A stretch of 64,000 nt of DNA, from positions 62,001 to 126,000 of the forward strand of contig JACKKF010000002.1 of NCBI GenBank assembly GCA_020637555.1, in the 5' to 3' direction. Shown here one piece after another: positions 1 to 8,531 of this stretch. Within the stretch, counting starts at the first letter, position 1, and each line of letters opens with the position of its first letter. Position numbers and translations under genes: made by a program. The DNA comes from Rhodobacter sp. (lineage in GTDB: Bacteria > Pseudomonadota > Alphaproteobacteria > Rhodobacterales > Rhodobacteraceae). The notes below the pieces were generated by a model. It was not told the origin of the DNA. It was given only the letters and a program-made list of their open reading frames with translations, and searched no databases.

Positions 1-2
1 GG

Positions 3-521
3 GGGCGCTATGTCGATGTGGCGATCATGGCGCCGGTCCACCCGCTGCGCGCCCGGGTGCCAGTGCTGCTCGCCGGTCCCCATGCCGACGCGGCGGCGCG
101 GGCCCTGACGGATCTGGGCATGAACCCCACGGTGGTGGGCGATCGGGTGGGGCAGGCCTCGACCATCAAGATGCTGCGCTCGGTCATGATCAAGGGGATC
201 GAGGCCCTGACCGCGGAATGTCTGCTGGCCGCGCGCAGGGCGGGCGTCGATGGCGCGGTTCTGGCCTCGCTGCAAGCCAGCGATCCGGGGTTCGACTGGG
301 AGGCGCGCAGCGGCTACAGTCTGGAACGCATGGCGGTGCACGGCCGACGCCGCGCCGCCGAAATGCGCGAGGTTGCGCGCACGCTGCGGGATCTCGATCT
401 GCCGGACCGCATGGCGAGCGCGACCGCCGACTGGCAGGATCAGATCGCCGCGCTTGACGCCGAGATCGGCGACGGATTTGGTCCGCGCGCCGATGCGTTG
501 CTGGCGGCACTCCTGCGATGA
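3..521 (+). CDS. NAD(P)-dependent oxidoreductase, C-terminal part (DUF1932 / 6-phosphogluconate dehydrogenase-like), 5'-truncated
   Basis: The reading frame is already open at the window edge, so the N-terminal Rossmann part lies upstream. The visible 172 residues are all-helical. They carry a GQASTIKMLRS segment, in which the lysine sits where beta-hydroxyacid dehydrogenases place their catalytic lysine, followed by the helical DUF1932-type domain. Proteins of this kind reduce or oxidise a hydroxy acid with NAD(P). The stop codon overlaps the start of the next gene (ATGA), so the LysR gene behind it is probably co-transcribed and may control this enzyme. The substrate cannot be inferred. The family call is fairly secure and the specific function is unknown. 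Confidence 0.7.
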   Translation, partial: GRYVDVAIMAPVHPLRARVPVLLAGPHADAAARALTDLGMNPTVVGDRVGQASTIKMLRSVMIKGIEALTAECLLAARRAGVDGAVLASLQASDPGFDWEARSGYSLERMAVHGRRRAAEMREVARTLRDLDLPDRMASATADWQDQIAALDAEIGDGFGPRADALLAALLR

Positions 522-1723
522 CCCCCAGCCTGCGCCACCTCAGGGTGTTTCTGGCGGTGCTGGATCAGGGTACGATCACCGCCGCCGCCCGCCTGTGCAA
601 CATCTCGCAGCCCGCGGCCTCGCAGGCGCTGGCGCGGCTCGAATCCGATGCGGGCATGGCGCTGATCCATCATGGGCGCGATGCCTCGGGCCCGACCGAG
701 GCCGGCCAGGCCTATGGTCGGCGCGTGCGCCGGGCGCTGGGGCGGCTGGATACGGCGCTGGCCGGGCTGGCGCCGCGGCTGGTGCTGACCGCCACGCGTG
801 CGCAGTTGACGGCGTTGATCGCGGTGCGCGACGCCGAGAATTTCACCCTTGCCGCGCAGCGTCTGGGCCTGTCGCAGCCCACGGTGCACCGCGCGGTCAC
901 GCAACTGGAATCCGAGGCCGGGCGCCCGCTGTTTCACCGGATGGGCAAACGGATGCAGCCGGCGCGCGCGGCGCAGGCGCTATCCGATGCCGCCCGCCTG
1001 TGTTTTTCCGAGCTGGAGCAGGCCGCCGCCGAACTGGCCGACATGGCCGGGCGCGAGGCCGGGCGCATCGTGATCGGTGCCATGCCGCTGTCGCGGTCGA
1101 TCGTGCTGCCCCGCGCCATTGCCGAGTTTCGCCGCCTGCGCCCGACGATGCCGCTGGCGGTGCTGGACGGGCCCTATGACGATCTTCTGGCCGGGCTCAG
1201 GCGGGGCGAGATCGACCTGCTGATCGGGGCCCTGCGGAATCCGGCCCCTGTGGCGGATGTGGTGCAGCAGGCGCTGTTTACCGACGATCTGGTGCTGGTG
1301 GCGCGTCCCGGGCACCCGCTGGTCGGGCCATCCCGACCGGAGCTTGCCGATCTGGCGCGCCACCCCTGGGTCCTGCCGCGCGAGGGCACGCCGTCGCGTG
1401 CCCATTTCGAACGGTTCGTGGCCCCCGTTCCGCCCGAGGGCCGGCCAGCGGTCATCGAAAGCAGCTCGCCCATCCTGATGCGCGAGTTGCTGGGCATGAC
1501 CGATCACATCGGCTGCATCAGCCGCCTGCAGGCCGGGGCCGAGATCGCGCTGGGGGTGGTCGTGCCGCTGCCAGTGCGGCTGCCCGGCTCGATGCGGCCC
1601 ATCGGGATCACCCTGCGCGAGGATTGGCTGCCCACCGCCGCGCAGGATCAGTTCGTGGCCATCCTGCGCCAGGTGGGGCAGGGGCTGGATCAGGCGGCCG
1701 GGCCGTCCGCAACCGCGACGTGA
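518..1723 (+). CDS. LysR-type regulator with two tandem N-terminal HTH domains
   Basis: This 401-residue protein is about 100 residues longer than a standard LysR regulator. A first winged-helix domain covers residues about 3-62 (SLRHLRVFLAVLDQGTITAAA...ISQPAASQALARLE). A second, independent one covers about 91-150 (TRAQLTALIAVRDAENFTLAA...LSQPTVHRAVTQLESE). A LysR substrate-binding domain follows from about residue 165 (GRIVIGAMPLSRS) to near the end. Translation is coupled to the upstream oxidoreductase by an ATGA overlap. The 3' end overlaps the convergent acyl-CoA dehydrogenase gene by 34 bp. It most likely regulates the oxidoreductase operon or neighbouring aromatic genes; the ligand is unknown. 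Confidence 0.85.
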   Translation: MTPSLRHLRVFLAVLDQGTITAAARLCNISQPAASQALARLESDAGMALIHHGRDASGPTEAGQAYGRRVRRALGRLDTALAGLAPRLVLTATRAQLTALIAVRDAENFTLAAQRLGLSQPTVHRAVTQLESEAGRPLFHRMGKRMQPARAAQALSDAARLCFSELEQAAAELADMAGREAGRIVIGAMPLSRSIVLPRAIAEFRRLRPTMPLAVLDGPYDDLLAGLRRGEIDLLIGALRNPAPVADVVQQALFTDDLVLVARPGHPLVGPSRPELADLARHPWVLPREGTPSRAHFERFVAPVPPEGRPAVIESSSPILMRELLGMTDHIGCISRLQAGAEIALGVVVPLPVRLPGSMRPIGITLREDWLPTAAQDQFVAILRQVGQGLDQAAGPSATAT

Positions 1724-3264
1724 AGCGCAAGCTGCGCGCGTGCCGAGGCCAGGAAATGTGCGGCTTCGGGCGTTTCGGCGATGCGTGTGGCCATCCAGGC
1801 CTGCACCGCCACCCAGCCCGCACGCAGCACCGCATCCGCCATCCAGGCCTGACGGGCGCGGTCGGGTTCGGCCATGGCACGCGCCATGAAGGCGGCGAAA
1901 TCGTCGATCACCGCCAGCGCAACGGGATGTGCGGCGCAGTCCGTGCGGGCGCGGGTCAGGAAGGTTTCCAGCGCCTTGCCGCCATCGCCCAGCGTCTGAC
2001 GCAGGAAGAAATCCTGTCCCTGCATGCCGGTCGTGCCCTCGTAGATGGCGAAGATGCGGCTGTCGCGCAGCGCCTGCTCCAGGGGGTAGTCCCGGGTATA
2101 CCCCGCCCCGCCCAGCACGAGGATGGACTTGCCAGCCGTCTCGAACCCCAGCTCGGCGCCGAAGTTCTTGATCAGCGGCAGCATCCACGCATTCAGCCGC
2201 GCCAGATCGGGATCCGCGTCGCTCAGATCGGCCGAGGTCGCCGCCTCGAGCATCGCCAGCCGGAACAGGTCGATGCGGCTCTTCATCTCGATCAGCTGGC
2301 GGCGGACATCGGGGTGCTGAATGATCGGCACCGGCGGTTCCTTGGGGTTGCCGCCCTGGCGCCGGTCCAGCGCGTGCTGCGCGGCAATGTCGTGGCATTT
2401 CAGCGCCGTGCCCAGCCCCTGGCAGGCCACCGTCAGCCGCATGTGGCGGATCATGGTGAACAGCTGTGCGAGCCCGCGCCCTTCCTCGCCGATCAGCCGG
2501 GCGGGGGCGTTGTCGAACTGCAAGGCACAGGTGGGCGAGCCGTGCAGGCCCATCTTTTCCTCGATCCTCTCGCAGGTCACGCCGTCGCCGCGTTCGACCA
2601 GGAACAGGCTCAGGCCCCGGGTGCCGGGCTGATCCCCGGTGCGGGCCAGCAGGCAATGGCCGATGCGCTGGCGCAGGTCATGGTCGCCGAAGCTGATCCA
2701 GATCTTCTGTCCGCTGACGCGCCACAGGTCACCATCGCGCACCGCACGGGTGCGGATGCGCCCCACATCCGAACCGGCGCCGGGTTCCGAGATGCAGATC
2801 GTCGCGCAGCGTTCGCCGGCGATCAGCGCAGGCACCCAGTCCTCGCGCAGGGCGGGTTCGGCCCATTCCGTCAGCAAAAGCGCCGCGGACCGGGTGCCAC
2901 CGACGGACATCATGAACGACGGCGCCGCGCGTTCGAACAGCGGGTTGGCGGCGGCGAACAGCGTCAGGGGCATGCCCATGCCGCCGAACTCCTCGGCCTG
3001 TTCCAGGCCCAGCCAGCCGCCTTCGGCCACCGCATCAAAGGCCGCGTGATAGGCTGCGGGCATCCGCACGCGCCCGCTGTCGAACCGCGCGCCCTCGCGG
3101 TCGCCCGGTTCGTTGACGGGCGCCACGACGCTTTCCGCCACCTTTGCGGCCTCGGTCAGGATCGAGGTCACGGTTTCATCGTCCAGAGCCCCACGCACGC
3201 GCGCCCAGTTGGGCGTGCGCGACAGGGCATCCAGCATGGCGTCTACGTCGGAACGATAGGTCAC
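1690..3264 (-). CDS. acyl-CoA dehydrogenase (long AcdA/DmdC-like type)
   Basis: This is a 524-residue FAD-dependent acyl-CoA dehydrogenase that would introduce an alpha-beta double bond into an acyl-CoA. It shows the flavin/substrate motif CISEPGAGSDVG in the middle domain, the GGAGYTRDYPLEQ segment, and the catalytic-glutamate motif IYEGTTGMQGQD (Glu about 409). It is somewhat shorter than the 590-residue DmdC-like enzymes because the C-terminal extension is reduced. Its start overlaps the stop of the TRAP large permease by 4 bp, so it is the last gene of the minus-strand operon beginning at the hydratase gene (8394). In that context it could oxidise the side chain of a dihydro-hydroxycinnamoyl-CoA so that it enters the same pathway; this is inference. 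Confidence 0.88.
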   Translation of the reverse strand: MTYRSDVDAMLDALSRTPNWARVRGALDDETVTSILTEAAKVAESVVAPVNEPGDREGARFDSGRVRMPAAYHAAFDAVAEGGWLGLEQAEEFGGMGMPLTLFAAANPLFERAAPSFMMSVGGTRSAALLLTEWAEPALREDWVPALIAGERCATICISEPGAGSDVGRIRTRAVRDGDLWRVSGQKIWISFGDHDLRQRIGHCLLARTGDQPGTRGLSLFLVERGDGVTCERIEEKMGLHGSPTCALQFDNAPARLIGEEGRGLAQLFTMIRHMRLTVACQGLGTALKCHDIAAQHALDRRQGGNPKEPPVPIIQHPDVRRQLIEMKSRIDLFRLAMLEAATSADLSDADPDLARLNAWMLPLIKNFGAELGFETAGKSILVLGGAGYTRDYPLEQALRDSRIFAIYEGTTGMQGQDFFLRQTLGDGGKALETFLTRARTDCAAHPVALAVIDDFAAFMARAMAEPDRARQAWMADAVLRAGWVAVQAWMATRIAETPEAAHFLASARAQLALHVAVADGPAA

Positions 3265-4562
3265 ATCAGGCTCGGCAGGTAGAGGATCAACGAGGGGAAG
3301 GCGATGCAGATCGCCACGACGACGATATCGGCGGCCAGGAACGGGATCACGCCCTTGAAGATCTGCGTGACGGTCGCGTATTGGCTGGCGACGTTTCGGA
3401 TGACAAAGACGTTCATGCCGACGGGGGGCGTGATCATTCCGATCTCGAGCAGCTTGACCAGCAGGACGCCGAACCAGACCAGGTTGATGTGCTCTTGCTG
3501 AAAGATCGGCAGCAGCACCGGCAGCGTGACCATCATCGCGCCAAAGGGTTCCATGAACATGCCGAGGATCAGGTAGATGATCACCACCACCAGCATGAGC
3601 TGGACAAAGCCCAGATCGGCCCCGGCGACGAACTGCGTCAGGAAGCTGGACAGTCCCGTCAGGCCCAGGAAGCGGGTGAACATCGACGCGCCGATGCCGA
3701 TGATGAACAGCGAGGCCGAGGTTTGCAGCGTCTCGATCATCGAGGTGCGGAAGATTGCCCAGTTCAGCCGCCGCGTGATGATACCGATCACGAGAGACCC
3801 CAGCGCGCCGACGGCGCCGGCCTCGGTTGCGGTGAACACGCCGGAAAAGAGGCCCCCGAACACCATGGCCATCAGCAGCAGCACGGGCCAGATCTTGAGG
3901 ATCGCCTCGAAGGTGTTCAACCCGTCGGCGTCCAGCGGACGCGGCGGGGCAATGTCGGGCCGCAGCCAGGTGGTCAGCAGCACGATGACCGCATAGGAGA
4001 GCGCGGTCACCACGCCGACGGCGATGCCGCCGACAAAGACCTGCGTGATCGAGGTCTGCGCGAAGACGCCGTAGACGATCATCAGGATCGACGGCGGAAT
4101 CAGGGCCCCGATCGTGCCGCCGGCGGCGATCGACCCCGAGGCGAAGCTGGGCGAATAGCCCGAGCGCACCATCTCGGGAATGGCGATGCGGCCCATCGCG
4201 GCGGCGGTCGCCAGCGAAGATCCGCAGACCGCGGCAAAGCCCGAACAGGCAAAGATCGAGGAAATCGCCAGCGCGCCCGGCACGCGGCGCAGGACGGCCT
4301 TGGCGGCCTCGAACAAGCCGGCGGTCAGCCCGGCGTGATAGCTGACGAAGCCCATCAGCAGGAACATGGGCACCGCCGACAGGGTCCAGTTGGCGATGAA
4401 CGAGAAGGGCGTGTTCGAGATGATCCCGATTGCGGGCGTGATGCCCAGCATCCAGGCGACACCGCCGAACGAGACGCCGATCAGTCCGATGGCCACCGGC
4501 ACGCGCAGCGCCAGCAGGACGAACAGGATGGCGACGCCGGCAAATCCTACGGTAACGCTCAT
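3261..4562 (-). CDS. TRAP transporter large permease (DctM family)
   Basis: This 433-residue, very hydrophobic protein has about twelve membrane spans and the DctM hallmarks: CSGFAAVCGSSLATAAAMG, then GGTIGALIPPSILMIVYG, and near the C-terminus ITPPVGMNVFVIRN. It is the sodium-coupled channel subunit of a tripartite ATP-independent transporter in the inner membrane. I chose the ATG at 4562 because everything upstream in the frame overlaps the DctQ gene and is not membrane-like. Start and stop overlap both neighbours by 4 bp. The neighbouring CoA-ligase pathway suggests an aromatic or phenylpropanoid carboxylate as cargo. Confidence 0.92.
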   Translation of the reverse strand: MSVTVGFAGVAILFVLLALRVPVAIGLIGVSFGGVAWMLGITPAIGIISNTPFSFIANWTLSAVPMFLLMGFVSYHAGLTAGLFEAAKAVLRRVPGALAISSIFACSGFAAVCGSSLATAAAMGRIAIPEMVRSGYSPSFASGSIAAGGTIGALIPPSILMIVYGVFAQTSITQVFVGGIAVGVVTALSYAVIVLLTTWLRPDIAPPRPLDADGLNTFEAILKIWPVLLLMAMVFGGLFSGVFTATEAGAVGALGSLVIGIITRRLNWAIFRTSMIETLQTSASLFIIGIGASMFTRFLGLTGLSSFLTQFVAGADLGFVQLMLVVVIIYLILGMFMEPFGAMMVTLPVLLPIFQQEHINLVWFGVLLVKLLEIGMITPPVGMNVFVIRNVASQYATVTQIFKGVIPFLAADIVVVAICIAFPSLILYLPSLM

Positions 4563-5053
4563 ACGCGCGGGTCCTTCGTGGGCGTGATCATGCGGATGAA
4601 GGTGGTGAGCGCGGCCAGACCGAAGCCCACGGGCGGGATCCAGTAGGCGGGCCAGGTCAGCACCCGGACGTTGTTGGCCATGAGATAGCTGCCGGTGGCC
4701 GAATTGCGCAACGCGACCTGCAGCGTGACCCAAGCCAGCATCGCATAGACCAGGGTCGAGATCAGCGAGACGATGCGGTCGGACAGGCGTTTCATGCGCG
4801 GGCTGAGAAGGCCCTCGATGATCTCGACCTGCACCATGCCGCCGGATTTTTCGACCCAGGCCAGCGGGATGAAGGCCAGCGACACCATGTAATAGTTCGT
4901 CACCACCTCGAAAGTGGCGGGAATGGGATAATTCGCGAGGTTGCGCAATGTGATGTCGATGGCGACGTGCATCATCAGAGCCAGTGTTGCCACCGCGCCC
5001 AACACTGCCAGCAGCGACAGTGCGCCGTCCTCGATCCGTTCCAGACGGTTCAT
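4559..5053 (-). CDS. TRAP transporter small permease (DctQ family)
   Basis: This 164-residue protein has four predicted membrane segments and the DctQ pattern: an N-terminal helix starting MNRLERIEDGALSLL, a central ITLRNLANYPIPATFEVVTNYY region, and a short cytoplasmic tail. It bridges the binding protein and the large permease. It sits between the binding-protein gene (60 bp gap) and the large permease (4-bp overlap), the usual P-Q-M order read on the minus strand. Confidence 0.88.
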   Translation of the reverse strand: MNRLERIEDGALSLLAVLGAVATLALMMHVAIDITLRNLANYPIPATFEVVTNYYMVSLAFIPLAWVEKSGGMVQVEIIEGLLSPRMKRLSDRIVSLISTLVYAMLAWVTLQVALRNSATGSYLMANNVRVLTWPAYWIPPVGFGLAALTTFIRMITPTKDPRV

Positions 5054-5113
5054 CGGAAGCTCCCGTTGGGGTCAGAACGCCGCCCCCGGGGTCGGGGGCG
5101 GCGTCCGGGGTCG

Positions 5114-6241
5114 TTACTGACCGTAGGTCGCGAAGTCGACGTGCGACCAGACTTCGTCATAGACGTGCTGGGCCATCTGCACCGGGTCGCTGTTCACCGA
5201 CTCGGCGACCTCTTGCCAGTGGGCATAGAGCTCCTGGAAGCGGGCGACGCGCTCGGCCGCATCGGCGATGCCGTAGCGTTCCACGCCGATGGCGGCGGCG
5301 GTCGCCGGCTCGGTCGCGACGAACTCGTTCACCGCGTTCACGAACTCTTCGTCGGCATGATACAGCTCGATCCCGGCGGCCTGGGCGGCAGCCTCGGCCT
5401 CGATCGGCATCTCATGACCCCAGCGGTTGGTGAAATCGGCGTTGGCGCGGTTCGCGGCACGGGCCATCGCGGCGCGGTCCTCGACCGACAGTTCCGACCA
5501 GGTCACGCCCGAGGTCATGAAGTTCGACGTCGCCTGATACAGACCCAGCGGCAGGAAGGTGACGTTGTGGATCACGTCAACCAGCCGGAACGAGATCAGG
5601 TCGGCAATCGACGCCATCGAACCGTCGACAACGCCCTGGCTGATCGCCTCGAACGTGTCGTTGACCGAGATCTGCGCGGGCACGGCGCCGAAATGTTCGG
5701 CAAAACGGGCCCAGGGGCTGCCGCCCGAACGCAGACGCAGGCCCTGCAGGTCGGCGACCGAATGCACCGGACGGGTCGACAGGATCTCGTAGACGTCGGA
5801 CGCGCCGAACCCAGATAGACGAAGCCGAAGTTGTGCAGCTCCTGCTGGCAGGGCTGGCATTCGACGATCCACTGGGTCATCGCGGCGGCCGCCGGCCCGG
5901 GCTGTTGCCCGATGTCAGCGACAGTTCGCCGGCCAGCGACATGTGCGGCAGTTCCGCCGGGAAGTAGAGCGGCAGGAAGTTGCCCACTTCGGCGACCTGG
6001 CTTTGCAGGGCGTCCTTCATCTGGCCCAGTTCACGACCTCCGGGCCGAGCATCGTGGTGCCCAGCCGGCCATTCGATTCCTCGGGCAGATACTGCGCGAA
6101 GTTGGTGTAGAGAACGCCGTTCGCGGGTGCGCGGGCGGCGCGGCGGGGCAATGCGCAGCACGCGCTCCTGCGCGCGGCGGCGGACAGCGCCACGACCGAC
6201 GCGGCGAGCGTCAGCGCGGCAAGTTTCGTCAGTTTCATCAT
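5114..6241 (-). pseudogene. TRAP transporter substrate-binding protein (DctP family), broken by about five small indels
   Basis: The 5' end encodes a signal peptide (MMKLTKLAALTLAASVVALSAAA). The 3' half (below about 5815) is an intact DctP domain with DVYEILSTRPVHSVADLQGL and the FEAISQGVVDGSMAS motif that contacts carboxylate ligands. Between about 6170 and 5815 the frame changes repeatedly: near 6170, near 6145, near 6030 (..PEVVN to LGQMKDALQ), near 5900 and near 5815. Most are explained by one missing G or C in a GC run; for example, restoring one G gives YLGSGASDVYEI. Read across the breaks it is a normal protein of about 375 residues. All shifts lie within 360 bp and the rest of the transporter is intact, so sequencing error is likelier than real inactivation. 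It is the periplasmic receptor for the DctQ/DctM pair downstream. Confidence 0.8.
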
Positions 6242-6269
6242 GGTCTTCCTCCCAAAGACGCCCGAATGC

Positions 6270-7149
6270 TTAGAGTTTCAGCAATCTCTTCGCATTTTCC
6301 TTCAGGATGAGGGGCGCACCTCGTCCCGAAAACCGGCTTGTTCGAAATCGGCCAGCCAGCGGTCCGGCGTGATCGCCGGCCAGTCCGATCCGAACAGCAT
6401 TTTCTTGCGCAGCATCGAGTTCGCGTATTTCACCGGGATCTCGGGGAAATACTTGGGCGACCAGCCGCTCAGGTCGATGTAGACATTGGGTTTGTGCTGG
6501 CACACCGACAGGGCCTCTTCCTGCCGGGGAAGGACGGGTGCGCCAGGATGATCGGCATGTCGGGGAAATCGACCGCCACATCGTCCAGATACATCGGGTT
6601 GGAATATTTCAGCCGCATGCCCATGCCGCCGCGCATCCCCGACCCGACGCCGGTCTGCCCGGTGTGGAACAGCGCGATCGCGCCCTCGTCCTGGATCGCC
6701 TCATAGAGCGCATAGGCCATGCGGTCGTTGGGGTAGAACCCCTGAAAGGTGGGGTGGAACTTGAAGCCCTTGATGCCGAAATCGCGCACCAGGCGGCGCG
6801 CCTCGCGCACGCCCATCTTGCCCTTGTGCGGATCGATCGAGGCGAAGGGGATCAGGATATCGTCGTTTTCGGCGGCGATCTGGGCGACTTCCTCGTTGTG
6901 ATAGCGCCGGAACCCGGATTCGCGTTCGGCATCCACGGGGAAGATCACCGCGGCGATCTTGCGCTCGCGGTAGTATTGCGCGGTCTCCTGCACCGAGGGC
7001 AGCATCCCCTCGGCCCCGGCGGGGTTCTTGAAATAGGTCGCCATGCCCGCCTGGAACTCGTTGTAGCCGTCATCGCGGCAGGTGTCGCAGGGTTCCTCGG
7101 CGTGGGTGTGGATGTCGATGGCGATGATCTCGTCGAGGTTCACGGGCAT
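6270..7149 (-). pseudogene. amidohydrolase-family hydrolase (candidate 4-hydroxyphenyl-beta-ketoacyl-CoA hydrolase), two single-base deletions
   Basis: The frame starting at 7149 (MPVNLDEIIAIDIHTHAEEP) has the amidohydrolase-2 metal motif HTH, then ALFHTGQTG and IILAHPSFP. One missing base near 6518 shifts the frame. Restoring it continues into VCQHKPNVYIDLSGW, MLFGSDWPAITPDRW (the metal Asp) and AGFRDEVRP. A second missing base near 6312 must be restored to reach the typical end LILKENAKRLLKL. The full product is about 293 residues. An amidohydrolase-fold protein has been described as the beta-ketoacyl-CoA hydrolase in the CoA-dependent hydroxycinnamate pathway of Agrobacterium. Its place beside CoA ligase, hydratase and dehydrogenase genes here fits that role. 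An alternative is a ring-acid decarboxylase. Start codons overlap the MarR gene by 10 bp. Confidence 0.75.
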
Positions 7150-7616
7150 TCGGGGGCCTCTTGCAGGGTCAGTTTGTTCAGCAACGCCAGCAATTGCCTG
7201 GACTCGCTTTCCGTCAGGCCGATCCTCTCGGCGCTGTGGACGGCCAGGAAATTGCCGCGGTAGCGTTTCAGATGCGCCTCGCCGGCGGGGGTCAGCGACA
7301 ACCGGACCGAACGGCGGTCCTCGGAGGGGATCTCGCGGCGGACCAGCCCGTCGCGCACCATGCGCTGCACCAGCTTGGTCATATGCGCCGGCTTGATGTG
7401 CAGGGTGCGGGCAAGCGCGCCCTGTTTCACACCCGGATTCAACCCGATCACCCAGATCACCGTGAACTCGCCGGGTTTCACGTCGCAATCGGCAAACTCG
7501 CGGAAGAAATGGGCAAAGGAACTGATCTGCGCCAGACGCAGCATGAAGCCCAGCGACCGGGGCAGATCGCCCAGGTCCAGGGTGTCATCATCCAGGGTGG
7601 TAAAGGGGGCGTTCAT
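7140..7616 (-). CDS. MarR-family transcriptional regulator
   Basis: This 158-residue winged-helix protein has the MarR core around residues 45-120: KPGEFTVIWVIGLNPGVKQGALARTL, a recognition helix (IKPAHMTKLVQRMVRDGLV), and the wing with the conserved acidic/basic DRRSVRLSLTPAGE. It lies in the minus-strand operon between the hydratase (4 bp gap) and the amidohydrolase. By analogy with CouR/HcaR-type MarR repressors of hydroxycinnamate genes, it probably represses the divergent promoter at 8395-8531 and is released by an aromatic acyl-CoA. The repeats at 8443-8509 are candidate binding sites. The regulatory role is inference. Confidence 0.88.
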   Translation of the reverse strand: MNAPFTTLDDDTLDLGDLPRSLGFMLRLAQISSFAHFFREFADCDVKPGEFTVIWVIGLNPGVKQGALARTLHIKPAHMTKLVQRMVRDGLVRREIPSEDRRSVRLSLTPAGEAHLKRYRGNFLAVHSAERIGLTESESRQLLALLNKLTLQEAPECP

Positions 7617-7620
7617 CCAC

Positions 7621-8394
7621 TCAACCGTTCGGATTGGTCACCTTGCCCGCGCGCTTCGACAGGAAGGCGTTCAGGCGTTCCTCGGCCTCGGGCGAGGTGG
7701 CGGTGAAGGATGCGATGAAGCTTTCCACGAACAGCCCGTCCTCGGTCGCCATGTCGTTGATGCGGGGCAGGGCGTGAAGGATGGCGTAGGTCGAAATCTC
7801 GGCATTGGTCGCGGCGTGCTTGGCCAGGGCGACGGCCTTTGCCAGCGCCTCGCCGGCGGGCACGACATAGTTGACGGTGTTCCAGCGTTCCGCGGTGTCG
7901 GCGTCGATCGAGCGCCCGGTCAGCATCAGGTCGGTCATCCGCGACACGCCCATCAACCGCGCCGTGCGCACCGAGGCGCCGCCACCCACGAAGATTCCGC
8001 GCTGCCCCTCGGGCAGGGCGAAAAAGGCCGTCGCATCCGCCACCCGGACATGCAGCGATGATGCCAGTTCCAGCCCGCCACCGACCACCGCACCGTGCAG
8101 CGCGCCGAACCAGGGCAGCTTGCCGCGCTGGATGCGGGCAAAGACCTCGTGCCAGCGACGCGAGCCGTGGACACCCTCGAAGGGGGTTTTCTTGACGTGT
8201 TCGGCCAGGTCCAGCCCGGCGCAGAAATGCGGACCATGCCCAAAGATCACCGCGGCCTTGGCCTTTGCGTTGACCTCGGTGATGACCGTATCCAGCTCCT
8301 CGATGAAGGCATCCGAAATGGCGTTGCGTTTCTCGGGGCGGTTCAGGCCCACGATCGCGACGTTGCCGTCGAATTCGAGTGTCAGATATTTCAT
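7621..8394 (-). CDS. enoyl-CoA hydratase/isomerase (crotonase family), hydroxycinnamoyl-CoA hydratase candidate
   Basis: I place the start at 8394 (MKYLTLEFDGNVAIVGLNRPEKRNAIS), giving 257 residues, the normal crotonase length; the longer frame upstream is promoter DNA. The oxyanion-hole segments are present (KRNAIS; HGAVVGGGLELA). The two glutamates that act in water addition lie 20 residues apart, in GGGLELA and in ALPEGQRG, the spacing of Glu144/Glu164 in rat hydratase. It would hydrate feruloyl- or coumaroyl-CoA. Whether it also cleaves the product by retro-aldol to an aldehyde (Ech type) cannot be told from sequence. The dehydrogenase downstream of the ligase argues for the beta-oxidative route. 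First gene of the minus-strand operon. Confidence 0.9.
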   Translation of the reverse strand: MKYLTLEFDGNVAIVGLNRPEKRNAISDAFIEELDTVITEVNAKAKAAVIFGHGPHFCAGLDLAEHVKKTPFEGVHGSRRWHEVFARIQRGKLPWFGALHGAVVGGGLELASSLHVRVADATAFFALPEGQRGIFVGGGASVRTARLMGVSRMTDLMLTGRSIDADTAERWNTVNYVVPAGEALAKAVALAKHAATNAEISTYAILHALPRINDMATEDGLFVESFIASFTATSPEAEERLNAFLSKRAGKVTNPNG

Positions 8395-8442
8395 CGCGTG
8401 GCCCGTGGTCTTGCTAAATGTTGCGTCGATTCTGAAACCGAG

Positions 8443-8509
8443 TATCCTTGCAAAAAGTATCCGTGTAAACAAAATCCTCGCTATCCGTGGAAAAAGTTTC
8501 CATGTAAAC
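8443..8509. promoter_or_regulatory. paired 28-bp repeat in the divergent hydratase/CoA-ligase promoter region
   Basis: A unit of the form TATCC-K-TG-S-AAAAAGT-W-TCC-R-TGTAAAC occurs at 8443-8470 and again at 8482-8509, 39 bp apart, in an AT-rich island of otherwise GC-rich DNA. Each unit itself holds two related half-units starting TATCC/TTTCC. In the second copy GGAAAAAGTTTCC and GTTTCCATGTAAAC are near-palindromic. The island lies between the divergent starts at 8394 and 8532. This arrangement suits a dimeric repressor such as the nearby MarR protein, but binding is inferred only from position and symmetry. Confidence 0.55.
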
Positions 8510-8531
8510 ATTCAGCCAGGAGGAGATCGCC

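Noticed and set aside
5114..7149. Natural pseudogenisation of the TRAP receptor and amidohydrolase
   Set aside because: Damage consists of clustered one-base losses with otherwise conserved protein and intact partner genes, which fits consensus error better than decay. It is kept as frameshifted genes, with the caveat stated.
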